Program-made: the position numbers and the translations under genes | Shown here: positions 8,406 through 17,888 of the stretch, piece after piece | How positions within the stretch are numbered: position 1 is the stretch's first letter | How the letters are laid out: each line of letters begins with the position of its first letter | Source of the DNA: CAVWCQ01 sp963753545 | Lineage (GTDB): Bacteria; Chloroflexota; Anaerolineae; Aggregatilineales; Aggregatilineaceae | Reading direction: 5' to 3' | Assembly: GCA_963753545.1 (NCBI GenBank) | Contig: CAVWCQ010000002.1 | Coordinates: forward strand, 62,001-126,000 | Length of the DNA stretch: 64,000 bases | The notes under the pieces: generated by a model | Told to the model about the DNA's origin: nothing | Databases searched by the model: none | What the model saw: the letters and a program-made list of their open reading frames with translations, nothing else

Positions 8406-8534
8406 ATGTTCGCAGCAACCATCGCCCTTCTCCTGGTAATCGTCATTATTGACCTCCTTCTCGTACTTGAGAAGGAGGCTAAACGGGCTGGCAAGCTGCC
8501 CTCCGCAACGTCTGGTCAAGGCGACCAACGCTAA
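8406..8534 (+). CDS. Putative Leu/Ile/Val leader peptide 2 of the ilv operon
   Basis: A second leader ORF, 42 codons, following the first terminator. Residues 5-21 read T-I-A-L-L-L-V-I-V-I-I-D-L-L-L-V-L, with 14 of 17 codons for Leu, Ile or Val. After that comes a charged tail. It precedes a second, independent intrinsic terminator just before ilvD. Two leader-terminator units in series would be expected to deepen repression or let the operon respond separately to different amino acids. An alternative is that it encodes a tiny membrane protein, but the position between two terminators favours a leader role. Confidence 0.72.
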   Translation: MFAATIALLLVIVIIDLLLVLEKEAKRAGKLPSATSGQGDQR

Positions 8535-8553
8535 AGAGGAAACAAGGAAGACG

Positions 8554-8590
8554 CAGAAGCCATCCCCCAACCGGATGGCTTCTGTTCTGT
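8554..8590 (+). terminator. ilv attenuator 2: intrinsic terminator before ilvD
   Basis: A perfect 12-bp stem, CAGAAGCCATCC (8554-8565) with GGATGGCTTCTG (8573-8584), 7-base loop, then TTCTGT. The tail is U-rich but not a pure run. Leader bases 8485-8492 (GGGCTGGC), inside the leader-2 ORF, can pair with 7 of 8 bases of the 5' arm and loop edge, a possible antiterminator. Confidence 0.7.
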
Positions 8591-8630
8591 AGTGGGCAAA
8601 AACAAATTACGGGCAAACAAGGTAAACACA

Positions 8631-10301
8631 ATGATGCGCTCAGATCGGATCAAAAAAGGGTTTGAACGGGCTCCGCACCGCAGCCTGCTAAAAGCTACCG
8701 GCGTGACAGATGCCGATATGCGGAAGCCGTTCATTGCTGTTGTCAACTCCTACATCGATATCATCCCCGGCCATGTACATCTGCAAAAATTCGGCGCGGT
8801 CGTCAAAGAGGCTGTACGGCAAGCGGGCGGCGTGCCCTTCGAATTTAATACCATCGGCGTGGATGACGGTATCGCGATGGGGCACGTGGGCATGAATTTT
8901 TCCCTGCCCAGCCGCGAACTGATTGCCGACTCCGTGGAAACGATGATTATGGCCCATGCCTTTGACGGCATGATCTGCATCCCCAACTGCGACAAAATCG
9001 TGCCCGGTATGCTGATGGCGGCGATGCGGCTCGATATCCCCACGATTTTCGTCAGCGGCGGCCCAATGGCAGCCGGAACAACACCCGACGGGCGGAAAGT
9101 GGACCTGATCAGCGTCTTCGAAGGCGTGGGAGCTTATAAAGCCGGGAAAATTGGCGACGCTGAGCTCAAAACCCTGGAAGATTACGGCTGTCCCTCCTGC
9201 GGATCGTGTTCCGGCATGTTCACGGCTAACTCGATGAACTGCCTGATGGAAGCACTGGGGCTGGCACTGCCTTACAACGGCTCGGCACTGGCTGAGACGC
9301 CCGAACGAACAGCCCTGGCCCAGCAAGCGGCCCAGCAGATCATGATGCTGGTGGAGCAGGACTGTACGGCTCGCCAGATCGTGACGCAGGACGCGCTGGA
9401 CGACGCCTTCGCTCTGGATATGGCGATGGGCGGCAGTACCAACACCGTTCTGCACACCCTGGCTATCGCCTTCGAAGCCGGGCTCGACTACCCCCTCGAC
9501 CGTATCAATCAAGTTGCCGCCAAAGTTCCCCACATTTGCAAAGTCAGCCCAGCATCACAATGGCACATGGAAGACGTTCACCGGGCGGGCGGCGTGCCGG
9601 CCATCCTGAACGAGATCGCGCGCAAGGGCAGCATCCTGCACCTGGATCGCCCCACCGTGACGGGGAAATCGTTTGGCGAAAATATAGCCGGAGCCGAGAT
9701 CAAGGATTACGAAGTGATCCATTCCTACGAGCAGCCCTACAGCGAGACGGGTGGACTGGCCGTTTTGTTCGGCAGTTTGGCCCCTGACGGCGCAGTGATC
9801 AAGGTCGGAGCCGTTTCCGCCGCGATGCGCCACCACTGCGGCCCGGCGCGCATTTATGAGAGCGAAGAAGCCGCCTCCGCAGGCATTTTGAACCGTGAAG
9901 TGCAGCCCGGTGACGTGGTGGTGATCCGCTACGAAGGGCCGCGCGGCGGTCCGGGTATGCAGGAAATGTTGGGCCCAACCGCGCAGCTTCAGGGGATGGG
10001 CCTGGGTGACAGCGTCGCCCTGGTCACCGATGGCCGCTTCTCTGGCGGCAGCCGGGGCGTCTCAATTGGACATGTCAGCCCGGAAGCAGCAGCGCGTGGA
10101 CCGCTCGCCGCTGTCCAGCCCGGCGATCTGATCGATATCAATCTGGACGCGCGCACCCTGGATCTGCTGGTCGATCCAGCCGAAGTACAGCGCCGTCTGG
10201 CTGATTTGCCACCCTTTACGCCAGCTATCGAGAGCCGTTGGCTGCGGCGCTATGCCCGATTGGTCAGCAGCGCCAGCACCGGGGCCGTTTTTCTCGACTG
10301 A
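8631..10301 (+). CDS. ilvD: Dihydroxy-acid dehydratase
   Basis: Fe-S dehydratase making 2-keto-isovalerate and 2-keto-3-methylvalerate. The protein begins MMRSDRIKKGFERAPHRSLL. It carries CIPNCDKIVPGM and CPSCGSCSGMFTANSMN, the cluster-ligand segments, and GPRGGPGMQEML and TDGRFSGGSRG near the C-terminus. I choose the ATG at 8631, giving 556 residues, since AAGG lies 7-8 bases upstream. A GTG at 8592 would start within the attenuator region. First structural gene after the tandem attenuators; ilvE follows after 23 bases. Confidence 0.95.
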   Translation: MMRSDRIKKGFERAPHRSLLKATGVTDADMRKPFIAVVNSYIDIIPGHVHLQKFGAVVKEAVRQAGGVPFEFNTIGVDDGIAMGHVGMNFSLPSRELIADSVETMIMAHAFDGMICIPNCDKIVPGMLMAAMRLDIPTIFVSGGPMAAGTTPDGRKVDLISVFEGVGAYKAGKIGDAELKTLEDYGCPSCGSCSGMFTANSMNCLMEALGLALPYNGSALAETPERTALAQQAAQQIMMLVEQDCTARQIVTQDALDDAFALDMAMGGSTNTVLHTLAIAFEAGLDYPLDRINQVAAKVPHICKVSPASQWHMEDVHRAGGVPAILNEIARKGSILHLDRPTVTGKSFGENIAGAEIKDYEVIHSYEQPYSETGGLAVLFGSLAPDGAVIKVGAVSAAMRHHCGPARIYESEEAASAGILNREVQPGDVVVIRYEGPRGGPGMQEMLGPTAQLQGMGLGDSVALVTDGRFSGGSRGVSIGHVSPEAAARGPLAAVQPGDLIDINLDARTLDLLVDPAEVQRRLADLPPFTPAIESRWLRRYARLVSSASTGAVFLD

Positions 10302-10324
10302 AATGATCTTGAGGAGACATCATC

Positions 10325-11293
10325 ATGCCTTTGAAGAAGACTGAATGTATCTGGTTTAACGGTAATTGGGTCGGCTGGGACGAAGCAACCGTTCACGTTA
10401 CTGCCCACGCGCTGCACTATGGCTCCAGCGTATTTGAGGGTATTCGCGCCTATGCCACCCCGGATGGCCCGGCGATTTTCCGCCTGAAGGAGCACGTAGA
10501 CCGCCTCTTCCGATCCTGCAAAATTGCGCGGATCGATCTGTCTTACGAGCCAGAAGCAGTATCGAAGGTCATGGTCGAACTGGTGGATCGTAACCGGCAC
10601 CAGAGCTGTTACATCCGCCCGCTGGTCTTTCGCGGCGCGGACGGCCTGGGCGTTGATGGTCGGCACTGCCCCACCGAGTTCGTCATCCTGACGATGGAAT
10701 GGGGCCGTTACCTGGGCGCGGAAGCCATCGAGCAGGGTGTGAACGTGATGGTGAGTTCCTGGCGTCGTATGGCCCCCGATACATTCCCGGCGATGGCGAA
10801 AATCGGCGGCAACTACATCAGCGGCCAGTTCATCGCCATGGAAGCCAAAGAAAACGGCTTCGATGAAGGCATCTGCCTGGATATCAACGGTTACGTGAGC
10901 GAAGGATCGGGCGAAAATGTCTTTGTGGTGGTGGATAATGTGCTCCACACCCCGCCCCTGGCCTCATCCATCCTGGGCGGCATCACCCGGAACTGTGTCT
11001 TTGCCCTGGCGAAATCGTTGGGCTACACCGTCCGCGAACAATTGATCCCGCGCGAAATGCTGTACATGGCCGACGAAATGTTCTTCACCGGGACCGCCGC
11101 CGAGATCACACCCATCCGTTCAGTCGATCATGTTCAGATTGGCAGCGGTTCGCGCGGCCCCGTCACTCAGCAAATTCAGGAGCAGTTTTTTGGCATCACC
11201 AGCGGCCATCTGCCGGATCGCTTCGGCTGGCTGACCCCCGTTTATGATACGCAGGCCAGTTCCGGCGTGGCGCGCCGTTTTAACGGCAGATAG
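10325..11293 (+). CDS. ilvE: Branched-chain amino acid aminotransferase
   Basis: Class IV PLP aminotransferase, last step for Leu, Ile and Val. It has HYGSSVFEGIRAY, the Lys-containing AKIGGNYISGQFIAMEAK segment and EGSGENVFVV, all typical of the BCAT group. GTAAEITPIRSVD near residue 260 is the cofactor-phosphate segment. At 322 residues it is slightly longer than E. coli IlvE. GAGGAG lies just upstream of the ATG. Intact, and part of the ilv-leu operon with 12 bases to ilvB. Confidence 0.94.
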   Translation: MPLKKTECIWFNGNWVGWDEATVHVTAHALHYGSSVFEGIRAYATPDGPAIFRLKEHVDRLFRSCKIARIDLSYEPEAVSKVMVELVDRNRHQSCYIRPLVFRGADGLGVDGRHCPTEFVILTMEWGRYLGAEAIEQGVNVMVSSWRRMAPDTFPAMAKIGGNYISGQFIAMEAKENGFDEGICLDINGYVSEGSGENVFVVVDNVLHTPPLASSILGGITRNCVFALAKSLGYTVREQLIPREMLYMADEMFFTGTAAEITPIRSVDHVQIGSGSRGPVTQQIQEQFFGITSGHLPDRFGWLTPVYDTQASSGVARRFNGR

Positions 11294-11305
11294 AGGAGTG
11301 TCAAG

Positions 11306-13013
11306 ATGAAACTTAGTGGTGCTGAAATTATCCTTGAGTGTTTGATCCGCGAAGGGGTCGAGGTCATGTTTGGGTATCCGGGTGGGGTTATTCTGCCCAC
11401 CTATGATGCCATGAGCAAGTATCCCCAACTGCACCACGTTCTGACTCGTCATGAGCAGGGCGCGGCTCATATGGCGGATGGCTATGCCCGCGCAACAGGC
11501 AAAGTGGGTGTAGCGATTGCCACCTCTGGCCCCGGCGCGTTAAATCTGGTAACCGGCATCGCCACCGCTCAGATGGACTCCGTTCCGATGGTCTGCATCA
11601 CCGGGCAGGTCGCTAAGAGCGTCATCGGCACCGATGCATTTCAGGAAGCGGACGTAACCGGCGTCACGATCCCGATCACCAAACACAATTATGTTGTGCT
11701 GGAAGTCGAAGAACTGGCCTATACCATCCGCGAGGCGTTCCACATCGCCCGCACCGGGCGGCCCGGCCCCGTTTTGATCGATATCCCGAAGGACGTGCAG
11801 CAGGCGAAGACCGAATTTGTCTATCCCGAAGGCGAAATCGTACTGCCCGGCTACCGTCCAGCCAGCAGAGCTACTGACGAACAGCTTGAAGCGGCGTGGC
11901 AGTTGATCCGCAGAGTCCGAACGCCCCGTGATCCTGGCTGGGCACGGCGTATTGATGTCGGGCGCGGGCCGCGAACTGCTGGAATTCGCTGAGCGGACCC
12001 AGACTCCCATTGCGCTCACCCTGCTGGGCAAGGGCGGCATTCCCGAAAGTCACCCGCTCTCGCTCGGCATGATGGGTATGCACGGCACCGGGCAGGCGAA
12101 CCTGGCGATCCAGAATGCCGATCTGCTGCTGGCCTTTGGCATGCGCTTCGATGATCGCGTAACGGGCAAACTGGCGACCTATGCGCCCAACGCGCGCAAG
12201 ATTCATATTGATATCGACGCCTCGGAAATTCACAAAAACGTGCATGCCGATGTGCCGATTGTGGGCGACCTGCGAACCGTACTCATCCAGCTTTTGCCGC
12301 TGGTGCAGCCGGTTGAACACAAGGGCTGGTGGTCACAAATCCGCGATTGGATGGAAGACGGCGACGAGCGTGATATCGTCAACCAGAATTCCAGCGAAAC
12401 GCTGCTGTCGCCTCACGTCATCCACGATCTGTGGCGGGCGACCGACGGAAAATCGATCATTGTGACCGATGTCGGCCAGCACCAGATGTGGGCCGCCCAA
12501 TATTATCTGACGCAGCGCCCGCACACCCTGATCACCTCTGGTGGGCTGGGCACGATGGGCTTTGGTCTCCCGGCGGCCATTGGCGCGGCGATGGGCCTGA
12601 AATCGAACAACGTCTGGGCGATTGTGGGTGACGGCGGCTTCCAGATGACTCAGGCAGAACTGGCAACGGCAATACAAGAGCGCGTCCCGGTCAAGATTGC
12701 CATCATGAACAACGGTTACCTGGGCATGGTGCGCCAGTGGCAGGAACTCTTCTACGAAGAGCGCTACCAGTCTACCCCGCTGATCACGCCCGATTTTGTC
12801 AAGCTGGCTGATGCATACGGCATCCCAGGCAAGCATGTTACCCGCCGCGAGGATGTTATCCCGGCCATTCAGTGGGCGGAAACGATTACCGATGGCCCGG
12901 TTCTGCTCAACTTTGTCGTGGAACAGCACGAAGTCGTGTATCCGATGGTTCCCGCGGGGGCTGATCTGCACAACATGCTCCGGCGTCCCCTCCCGTCCTC
13001 GGCGGGCGTTTGA
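11306..13013 (+). CDS. ilvB: Acetolactate synthase large subunit, one frameshift
   Basis: ThDP-dependent synthase of 2-acetolactate and 2-aceto-2-hydroxybutyrate. The first part contains GYPGGVILPTYDAM (catalytic Glu follows in RHEQGAAHMADGYARATG). The second contains the FAD-domain region and the ThDP motif GDGGFQMTQAELATA...NNGYLGMVRQWQ. The frame breaks near 11909-11912. Removing one C from ATCCGCA gives LIAESERPVILAGHG and a 568-residue protein of standard length. Both halves are highly conserved, so a sequencing insertion is the simplest explanation. ilvN follows after 15 bases. Confidence 0.93.
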
Positions 13014-13028
13014 TTGAAGGAGTAAAAA

Positions 13029-13575
13029 ATGACTTCCACAAAACATACGATAGTCGCCCTGGTTGAAAATAAGCCCGGTGTGTTGAACCGGGTAGCCAGC
13101 CTGTTCCGGCGGCGCAGCTTCAATATTGACAGCCTGACCGTCGGACGGACGGAATCGCCCGCTATTTCGCGCATGACGATTGTCGTCAACGCTGAGGAAT
13201 CGGAGCAGGTGCAAAAGCAGTTGTTTAAGCTGATCAACGTGATCCAGGTCGAAGAAGTGACCGATCATGCCCAATATCAGCCGCGACCTTGCCCTGATCA
13301 AAGTCAAGGCGGACCGTGACGCCCGCGCCGAAGTGATGCGTCTGTGCGAGATCTTCCGGGCGCGCATCGTGGACGCCGGGCAGGAAACCGTCGTGGTCGA
13401 AGTGACGGGCGACGAGGAAAAAATTTCCGGCATGGTCGATCTGCTGCGTCCACTCGGCATTATGGAAATGGTCCGTACCGGCGTGGTCACGATGGCGCGC
13501 GGCGAACACGTGCTCTCGGCCAATGGCTATCTGTCACGCAGCAACGGTAATGGCGATTGGGCCAGCGTACTTTAA
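13029..13575 (+). CDS. ilvN: Acetolactate synthase regulatory small subunit, one frameshift
   Basis: Regulatory partner of IlvB that confers valine feedback inhibition in the family. The N-terminal ACT domain reads HTIVALVENKPGVLNRVASL and SFNIDSLTVGRTE. The C-terminal domain begins RDLALIKVKADRDARAEVM and ends near GVVTMARGEHVL. The frame changes near 13267-13270; removing one base gives VEEVTDHPNISRDLALIKV and 181 residues, normal for the longer small subunits. AAGGAG precedes the ATG. Both domains are intact apart from the shift. Confidence 0.92.
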
Positions 13576-13629
13576 ATAAGGTATTAGGGGGATTTTCCCC
13601 TGCAATGAATAACAAGAGGAGATTTCACC

Positions 13630-14643
13630 GTGGCTAAGATTTATTATGACCAGGACGCAGACCCGAAATATCTGGAAGGCAAGACAGTAGCCATTATCGG
13701 TTACGGCAGCCAGGGCCATGCTCACGCGCAGAATCTGCGCGACAGTGGGGTAAAAGTGGTAGTTGGCGAGCGCGACTGCTGTAATTCGTGGAAACGCGCG
13801 GTAGCCGACGGGTTCACGCCCGTATCCGCCGCCGAAGCCGCTGCCCAGGCCGATGTCATCATGATCCTCGTTCCAGATACGGTCCAGTCCAAGGTCTATG
13901 CCGAGAGCATTGCTCCGAACTTGAAACCCGGCGACACGCTGATGTTCGCGCATGGCTTCAACATTCGGTTTAAGCAGATCCAGGTGCCCGATTTCGTTGA
14001 CGTGTCCATGGTTGCGCCCAAAGCGCCGGGGCACCGCGTGCGTGAAGTGTTCCAGGAAGGCGGCGGAACGCCAGCCCTGGTCGCCGTCGAACAGGATGCT
14101 TCTGGCTGCGCCAAGCAGCAAGCCCTGGCCTATGCGCGTGCTTTAGGCGCGACCCGCGCGGGCGTGATCGAAACGACCTTCACCGAAGAAACCGAAACGG
14201 ACCTGTTCGGGGAACAGGCTGTTCTGTGCGGCGGCGTGACGGCTCTGCTCAAGGCCGGGTTCGAAACACTCGTCAAAGCCGGATATCAGCCAGAGATCGC
14301 TTATTTTGAATGCCTGCACGAACTGAAGCTGATCGTAGACCTGATTTATCAGGGCGGCATGAGCTACATGTGGTATTCCGTCTCAGACACGGCGGAACAC
14401 GGCGGCTATGTGGGCGGCGAGCGGCTGATCACCGAAGAAACCAAGGGCGAAATGCGGCGCATGCTCGATGAGATTCAGAGCGGCGAATATGCCCGCAAGT
14501 GGATTGAGGAAAATAAGGCGGGGCGGCCCTGGTTCAACCAGCAGCGCAGCCAGGAACGCGGCCTGCTGATCGAGAAGATCGGTGAGGAACTGCGCGGCAT
14601 GATGCCGTTCCTGAATGCCAAGCACGTCCCAGAAGGTTCGTAA
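13630..14643 (+). CDS. ilvC: Ketol-acid reductoisomerase
   Basis: NADPH- and Mg-dependent isomeroreductase of Val and Ile synthesis, class I size (337 residues). It has the Rossmann loop GYGSQGHAHAQNLRDSG, then MVAPKAPGHRVREVF, and the metal-binding TETDLFGEQAVLCGG and CLHELKLIVDL segments. The start codon is GTG at 13630 with GAGGAG 8 bases upstream. A short GC hairpin (AGGGG..CCCCT) lies in the gap after ilvN. The gene is intact. Confidence 0.96.
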   Translation: MAKIYYDQDADPKYLEGKTVAIIGYGSQGHAHAQNLRDSGVKVVVGERDCCNSWKRAVADGFTPVSAAEAAAQADVIMILVPDTVQSKVYAESIAPNLKPGDTLMFAHGFNIRFKQIQVPDFVDVSMVAPKAPGHRVREVFQEGGGTPALVAVEQDASGCAKQQALAYARALGATRAGVIETTFTEETETDLFGEQAVLCGGVTALLKAGFETLVKAGYQPEIAYFECLHELKLIVDLIYQGGMSYMWYSVSDTAEHGGYVGGERLITEETKGEMRRMLDEIQSGEYARKWIEENKAGRPWFNQQRSQERGLLIEKIGEELRGMMPFLNAKHVPEGS

Positions 14644-14675
14644 GTCAAAGTCCGACACGAAAGGAGGTGGTGTCA

Positions 14676-14843
14676 ATGTCCGACGATGGTCTTGATGGCC
14701 TGGGAACAGATGACCTTTTGACCTTAGCAGAACGCATAGATGAAAGGGAACAAACCAGATGGATGAAAGCAATGTATCCAACGTTGTACGGATTTTTGAC
14801 ACCACCCTGCGCGATGGCGAACAGTCGCCTGGAGCCAGCCTGA
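14676..14843 (+). CDS. Small ORF with strong ribosome binding site, overlapping leuA
   Basis: A 55-codon ORF whose ATG at 14676 follows a near-perfect AAAGGAGGTGG. It overlaps the first 85 bases of leuA in another frame. The first 17 residues include Leu6, Leu9, Leu14, Leu15 and Leu17, with mixed CTT, CTG, TTG and TTA codons, and are otherwise acidic. No family is recognised. It may be a leucine-responsive leader acting on leuA translation, or a small protein. There is no terminator between it and leuA, so classical transcription attenuation is not supported. Confidence 0.4.
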   Translation: MSDDGLDGLGTDDLLTLAERIDEREQTRWMKAMYPTLYGFLTPPCAMANSRLEPA

Positions 14844-16363
14844 CCAGCGCCGAAAAGATCGATATCGCCCGGCAGTTAGCCAAGTTGGGCGTCGATATCA
14901 TCGAAGCCGGGTTCCCGGCGGCATCGCCTGACGACCTGGAAGGCGTGCGCCGTGTCGCGAACGAAGTCGGCACGGCAGATGGCCCGGTGATCTGTGGGTT
15001 GGCCCGCACCACCAAAAATGATATCGACAAGGCCTGGGAAGCGGTTCGCGAGGCCGCCAAACCGCGTATTCACACTTTTTTGGCGACATCCGATATTCAC
15101 ATGGAGCACAAACTACGGATGACGCGCGAGCAGGTCGTCGAACGCACGCGCGAAATGGTCGGTTATGCCCATTCTCTGTGCGCAGATATTGAATTTTCGC
15201 CCGAAGATGCCTGCCGTTCCGATCCTGAATTTTTGGTGCAGGTATTGGGCGTTGCTATTGAAGCAGGCGCAACCACACTCAATATCCCTGATACGGTAGG
15301 CTATTTCACCCCAGAGGAATACGCCGCGCTGATCGACAAACTGATCCGCGAGACGCCGGGCGGGGATCGCGTGGTCTGGTCGGTTCACTGCCACAACGAT
15401 CTGGGATTGGCAACAGCGAATACGTTGGCGGGGCTGAACGCGGGAGCGCGGCAGGCGGAAGTAACGATCAATGGCATTGGCGAGCGCGCCGGCAATACCG
15501 CGCTCGAAGAAGTGGTCATGGCCCTGCACACCCGTCCTAATAAGTTCGGGTTGGTATGCCGGATCGATACTACGCAGCTCACCCGTACCAGCCGTATGGT
15601 CAGCAATTTTACGGGCCTGCCTGTCCAGCCGAATAAAGCTATTGTGGGAGCCAATGCCTTCAGCCACGAGGCGGGCATCCACCAGGACGGCATGCTGAAG
15701 AATCAGGCGACCTACGAGATCATGACGCCCGAAACCGTCGGCCTGACCCAGAGCAATCTGGTCCTGGGCAAACACAGCGGACGGCATGCTTTCCGCGTGC
15801 GCCTGCAAGAACTGGGCTACCAACTGGAAGGCGACTCGCTGACCCAGGCCTTCGACCGCTTTAAGGAATTGGCCGACAAGAAAAAGACGGTCACCGATGC
15901 CGACCTGGAAGCGCTGATTACCGACGAATTTTACGGCCCTGAAGAACTGTTCAAGCTGGAAGGGATTCAGGTGGCGTGCGGTCAGCCCGGTATGCCCACC
16001 GCGACCATCCGGCTGCGCGGGCCAGACAATCAGTCTCACACGGTCGCCGCCATCGGAACCGGGCCCGTCGATGCCGCTTATCAGGCCATCGACCAGATTA
16101 TTGCCACGCCGAACACGCTTGTTGAATACCGCGTGAGCGCCATCACCGAGGGAATTGACGCGTTGGGCGAAGTCACCGTTCGCATCCGGCGCGACGAAAA
16201 TGGCCGCCGCACGTTCGGCGGGCACGGCGCAGACACCGATATTATTGTTGCCAGCGCCAAGGCCTATCTTTCTGCTCTGAACAAAATGCTGGCCTATACC
16301 GGCTACCAGGATCACGCTCCCGAAGGCGAATCGGCAACGATCCGCGTGGGAACGAATGCTTGA
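14759..16363 (+). CDS. leuA: 2-isopropylmalate synthase
   Basis: Condenses acetyl-CoA with 2-ketoisovalerate, the first leucine-specific step. The HMGL-like barrel has IFDTTLRDGEQSPG, the metal-binding VHCHNDLGLATAN and NGIGERAGNTALEEVVM. A Gly-rich SHEAGIHQDGML segment follows, and residues about 390-515 form the LeuA allosteric dimerisation domain that binds leucine in homologues. Length 534 is slightly above the usual 510-520. Start ATG at 14759 has AAAGGG about 10 bases upstream, weaker than the site for the overlapping small ORF. The gene is intact. Confidence 0.94.
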   Translation: MDESNVSNVVRIFDTTLRDGEQSPGASLTSAEKIDIARQLAKLGVDIIEAGFPAASPDDLEGVRRVANEVGTADGPVICGLARTTKNDIDKAWEAVREAAKPRIHTFLATSDIHMEHKLRMTREQVVERTREMVGYAHSLCADIEFSPEDACRSDPEFLVQVLGVAIEAGATTLNIPDTVGYFTPEEYAALIDKLIRETPGGDRVVWSVHCHNDLGLATANTLAGLNAGARQAEVTINGIGERAGNTALEEVVMALHTRPNKFGLVCRIDTTQLTRTSRMVSNFTGLPVQPNKAIVGANAFSHEAGIHQDGMLKNQATYEIMTPETVGLTQSNLVLGKHSGRHAFRVRLQELGYQLEGDSLTQAFDRFKELADKKKTVTDADLEALITDEFYGPEELFKLEGIQVACGQPGMPTATIRLRGPDNQSHTVAAIGTGPVDAAYQAIDQIIATPNTLVEYRVSAITEGIDALGEVTVRIRRDENGRRTFGGHGADTDIIVASAKAYLSALNKMLAYTGYQDHAPEGESATIRVGTNA

Positions 16364-16414
16364 TTGAGTCGTACCAGTCCTTATTTGAACGGATATCGCG
16401 TTTGAGGAGACAAC

Positions 16415-16600
16415 ATGAACACGGAACCAACATCCCAAAACCAGCAGAATACCGAACCCCAACAGCCGCAGAATCCGATTAAGTCTTTCCCGGAACCAGC
16501 AGGTTATGCCCTGAAATGGGACGGTGAGGCCTTGGGCCTGCCGCCAACGGGAATGAATGTGACGCCGCCTAAATCGAAAACCGAGAAGAAGGACCTGTAA
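16415..16600 (+). CDS. Small Gln/Asn/Pro-rich protein between leuA and leuC
   Basis: A 61-residue ORF with a good ribosome binding site (GAGGAG 6 bases before ATG), ending 4 bases before leuC. The first 21 residues are rich in Gln, Asn, Pro and Thr. The middle has FPEPAGYALKWDGEALGLPP and the tail is basic. No signal peptide, membrane segment or known domain is visible. Its tight placement suggests it is translated with the leucine operon. Function unknown; I do not recognise the family. Confidence 0.6.
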   Translation: MNTEPTSQNQQNTEPQQPQNPIKSFPEPAGYALKWDGEALGLPPTGMNVTPPKSKTEKKDL

Positions 16601-16604
16601 ACGC

Positions 16605-17873
16605 ATGGGCAAAACGTTAGCCGAAAAAATCATCGCCGCTCACGCGGAAGACGCCGCCGACGTTTCGGCTGGCAATCTGGTAACGGTCAAGACCGATGTC
16701 GTGATGGCAAATGATGTCACCGCTGCCATCGCCATCGAGTCTTTTAACGCAATGGGTGTGCAAGAGGTTTACAACCCGAACCGGATCATGCTGGTTCCCA
16801 GCCACTTCGCGCCCAATAAAGATATCCAAAGCGCGCAGCAAACCCGCACGCTGACGATGTTTGCCGAAGATCAGAACCTGAGCAACCGCTTCCAGGTAGG
16901 CCGTTCGGGTATCGAGCATGTGGTGCTGCCAGAGCGCGGCCTCGTCCTGCCCGGCGATCTGGTCGTCGGCGGCGACAGCCACACCTGCACCTATGGCGCG
17001 GTTGGCGCGTTCGCGACGGGCATGGGATCAACCGATATTGCCTTCGCGATGGCAACGGGTAAAACATGGCTGAAAGTGCCGGAAACGATGAAGTTCGTCT
17101 ATCATGGCGAACGGCAGCCCTGGGTCTATGGCAAGGATATGATCCTGCGCACCATTGGCGAGATTACCGTGGACGGCGCGCTCTACCGTTCGATGGAATT
17201 CACCGGCCCGGCTATCTCATCCCTGCCCATGTCGGAACGTTTCACCATGACCAATATGGTGATCGAAGCGGGCGGCAAGTGCGGCTTTATGCCGTTCGAT
17301 GAGACGACCCGCGCCTATGTCGATGCCCGCGCCAAACGGTCCTATACGCCCTACTATGCCGACGACGACGCGCACTATGTTTCCACGCACGAGTTCGATC
17401 TTTCGGACATGGAACCACAGGTCGCCTGCCCCTTCTCGCCGGACAACGTGCACCCGATCAGCCAGGTCAAGCCGGAGAAAATCGACCAGGTCTTTATCGG
17501 AAGCTGCACCAACGGGCGCTTCGAAGATCTGGCGATTGTGGCGGATATCTTGCAGCGGACCGGGCGCGAATTTCACCCGAATGTGCGCGTGATGATCATC
17601 CCCGGTTCCCAGGCCGTTTATCTGGACGTGCTGCGCCAGGGCTGGATCGAATTGTTCACCATCGCGGGAGCCGCCGTCAGCACCAGCACCTGCGGCCCGT
17701 GCCTGGGTGGACATATGGGCGTGCTGGCTGGCGAAGAAGTATGCGTCAGCACCAGCAACCGTAATTTCCGGGGTCGAATGGGCCACCGCGACGCGCGCGT
17801 TTATCTGGCAAATCCGGCGGTTGCCGCCGCCAGCGCCATTCTTGGACGTCTGGCTCACCCGGACGAACTGTAA
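16605..17873 (+). CDS. leuC: 3-isopropylmalate dehydratase large subunit
   Basis: Aconitase-family subunit that isomerises 2- to 3-isopropylmalate with LeuD. The 422-residue length and sequence fit the shorter LeuC2/HacA-like class rather than the 466-residue E. coli type. Fe-S ligands are in GSCTNGR and STCGPCLGGHMG; GDSHTCTYGAVGAFATGMGSTD is the usual active-site segment. The gene is intact, preceded closely by the 61-residue ORF and followed after 15 bases by leuD. Confidence 0.94.
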   Translation: MGKTLAEKIIAAHAEDAADVSAGNLVTVKTDVVMANDVTAAIAIESFNAMGVQEVYNPNRIMLVPSHFAPNKDIQSAQQTRTLTMFAEDQNLSNRFQVGRSGIEHVVLPERGLVLPGDLVVGGDSHTCTYGAVGAFATGMGSTDIAFAMATGKTWLKVPETMKFVYHGERQPWVYGKDMILRTIGEITVDGALYRSMEFTGPAISSLPMSERFTMTNMVIEAGGKCGFMPFDETTRAYVDARAKRSYTPYYADDDAHYVSTHEFDLSDMEPQVACPFSPDNVHPISQVKPEKIDQVFIGSCTNGRFEDLAIVADILQRTGREFHPNVRVMIIPGSQAVYLDVLRQGWIELFTIAGAAVSTSTCGPCLGGHMGVLAGEEVCVSTSNRNFRGRMGHRDARVYLANPAVAAASAILGRLAHPDEL

Positions 17874-17888
17874 GAGGGAGATCACAGC

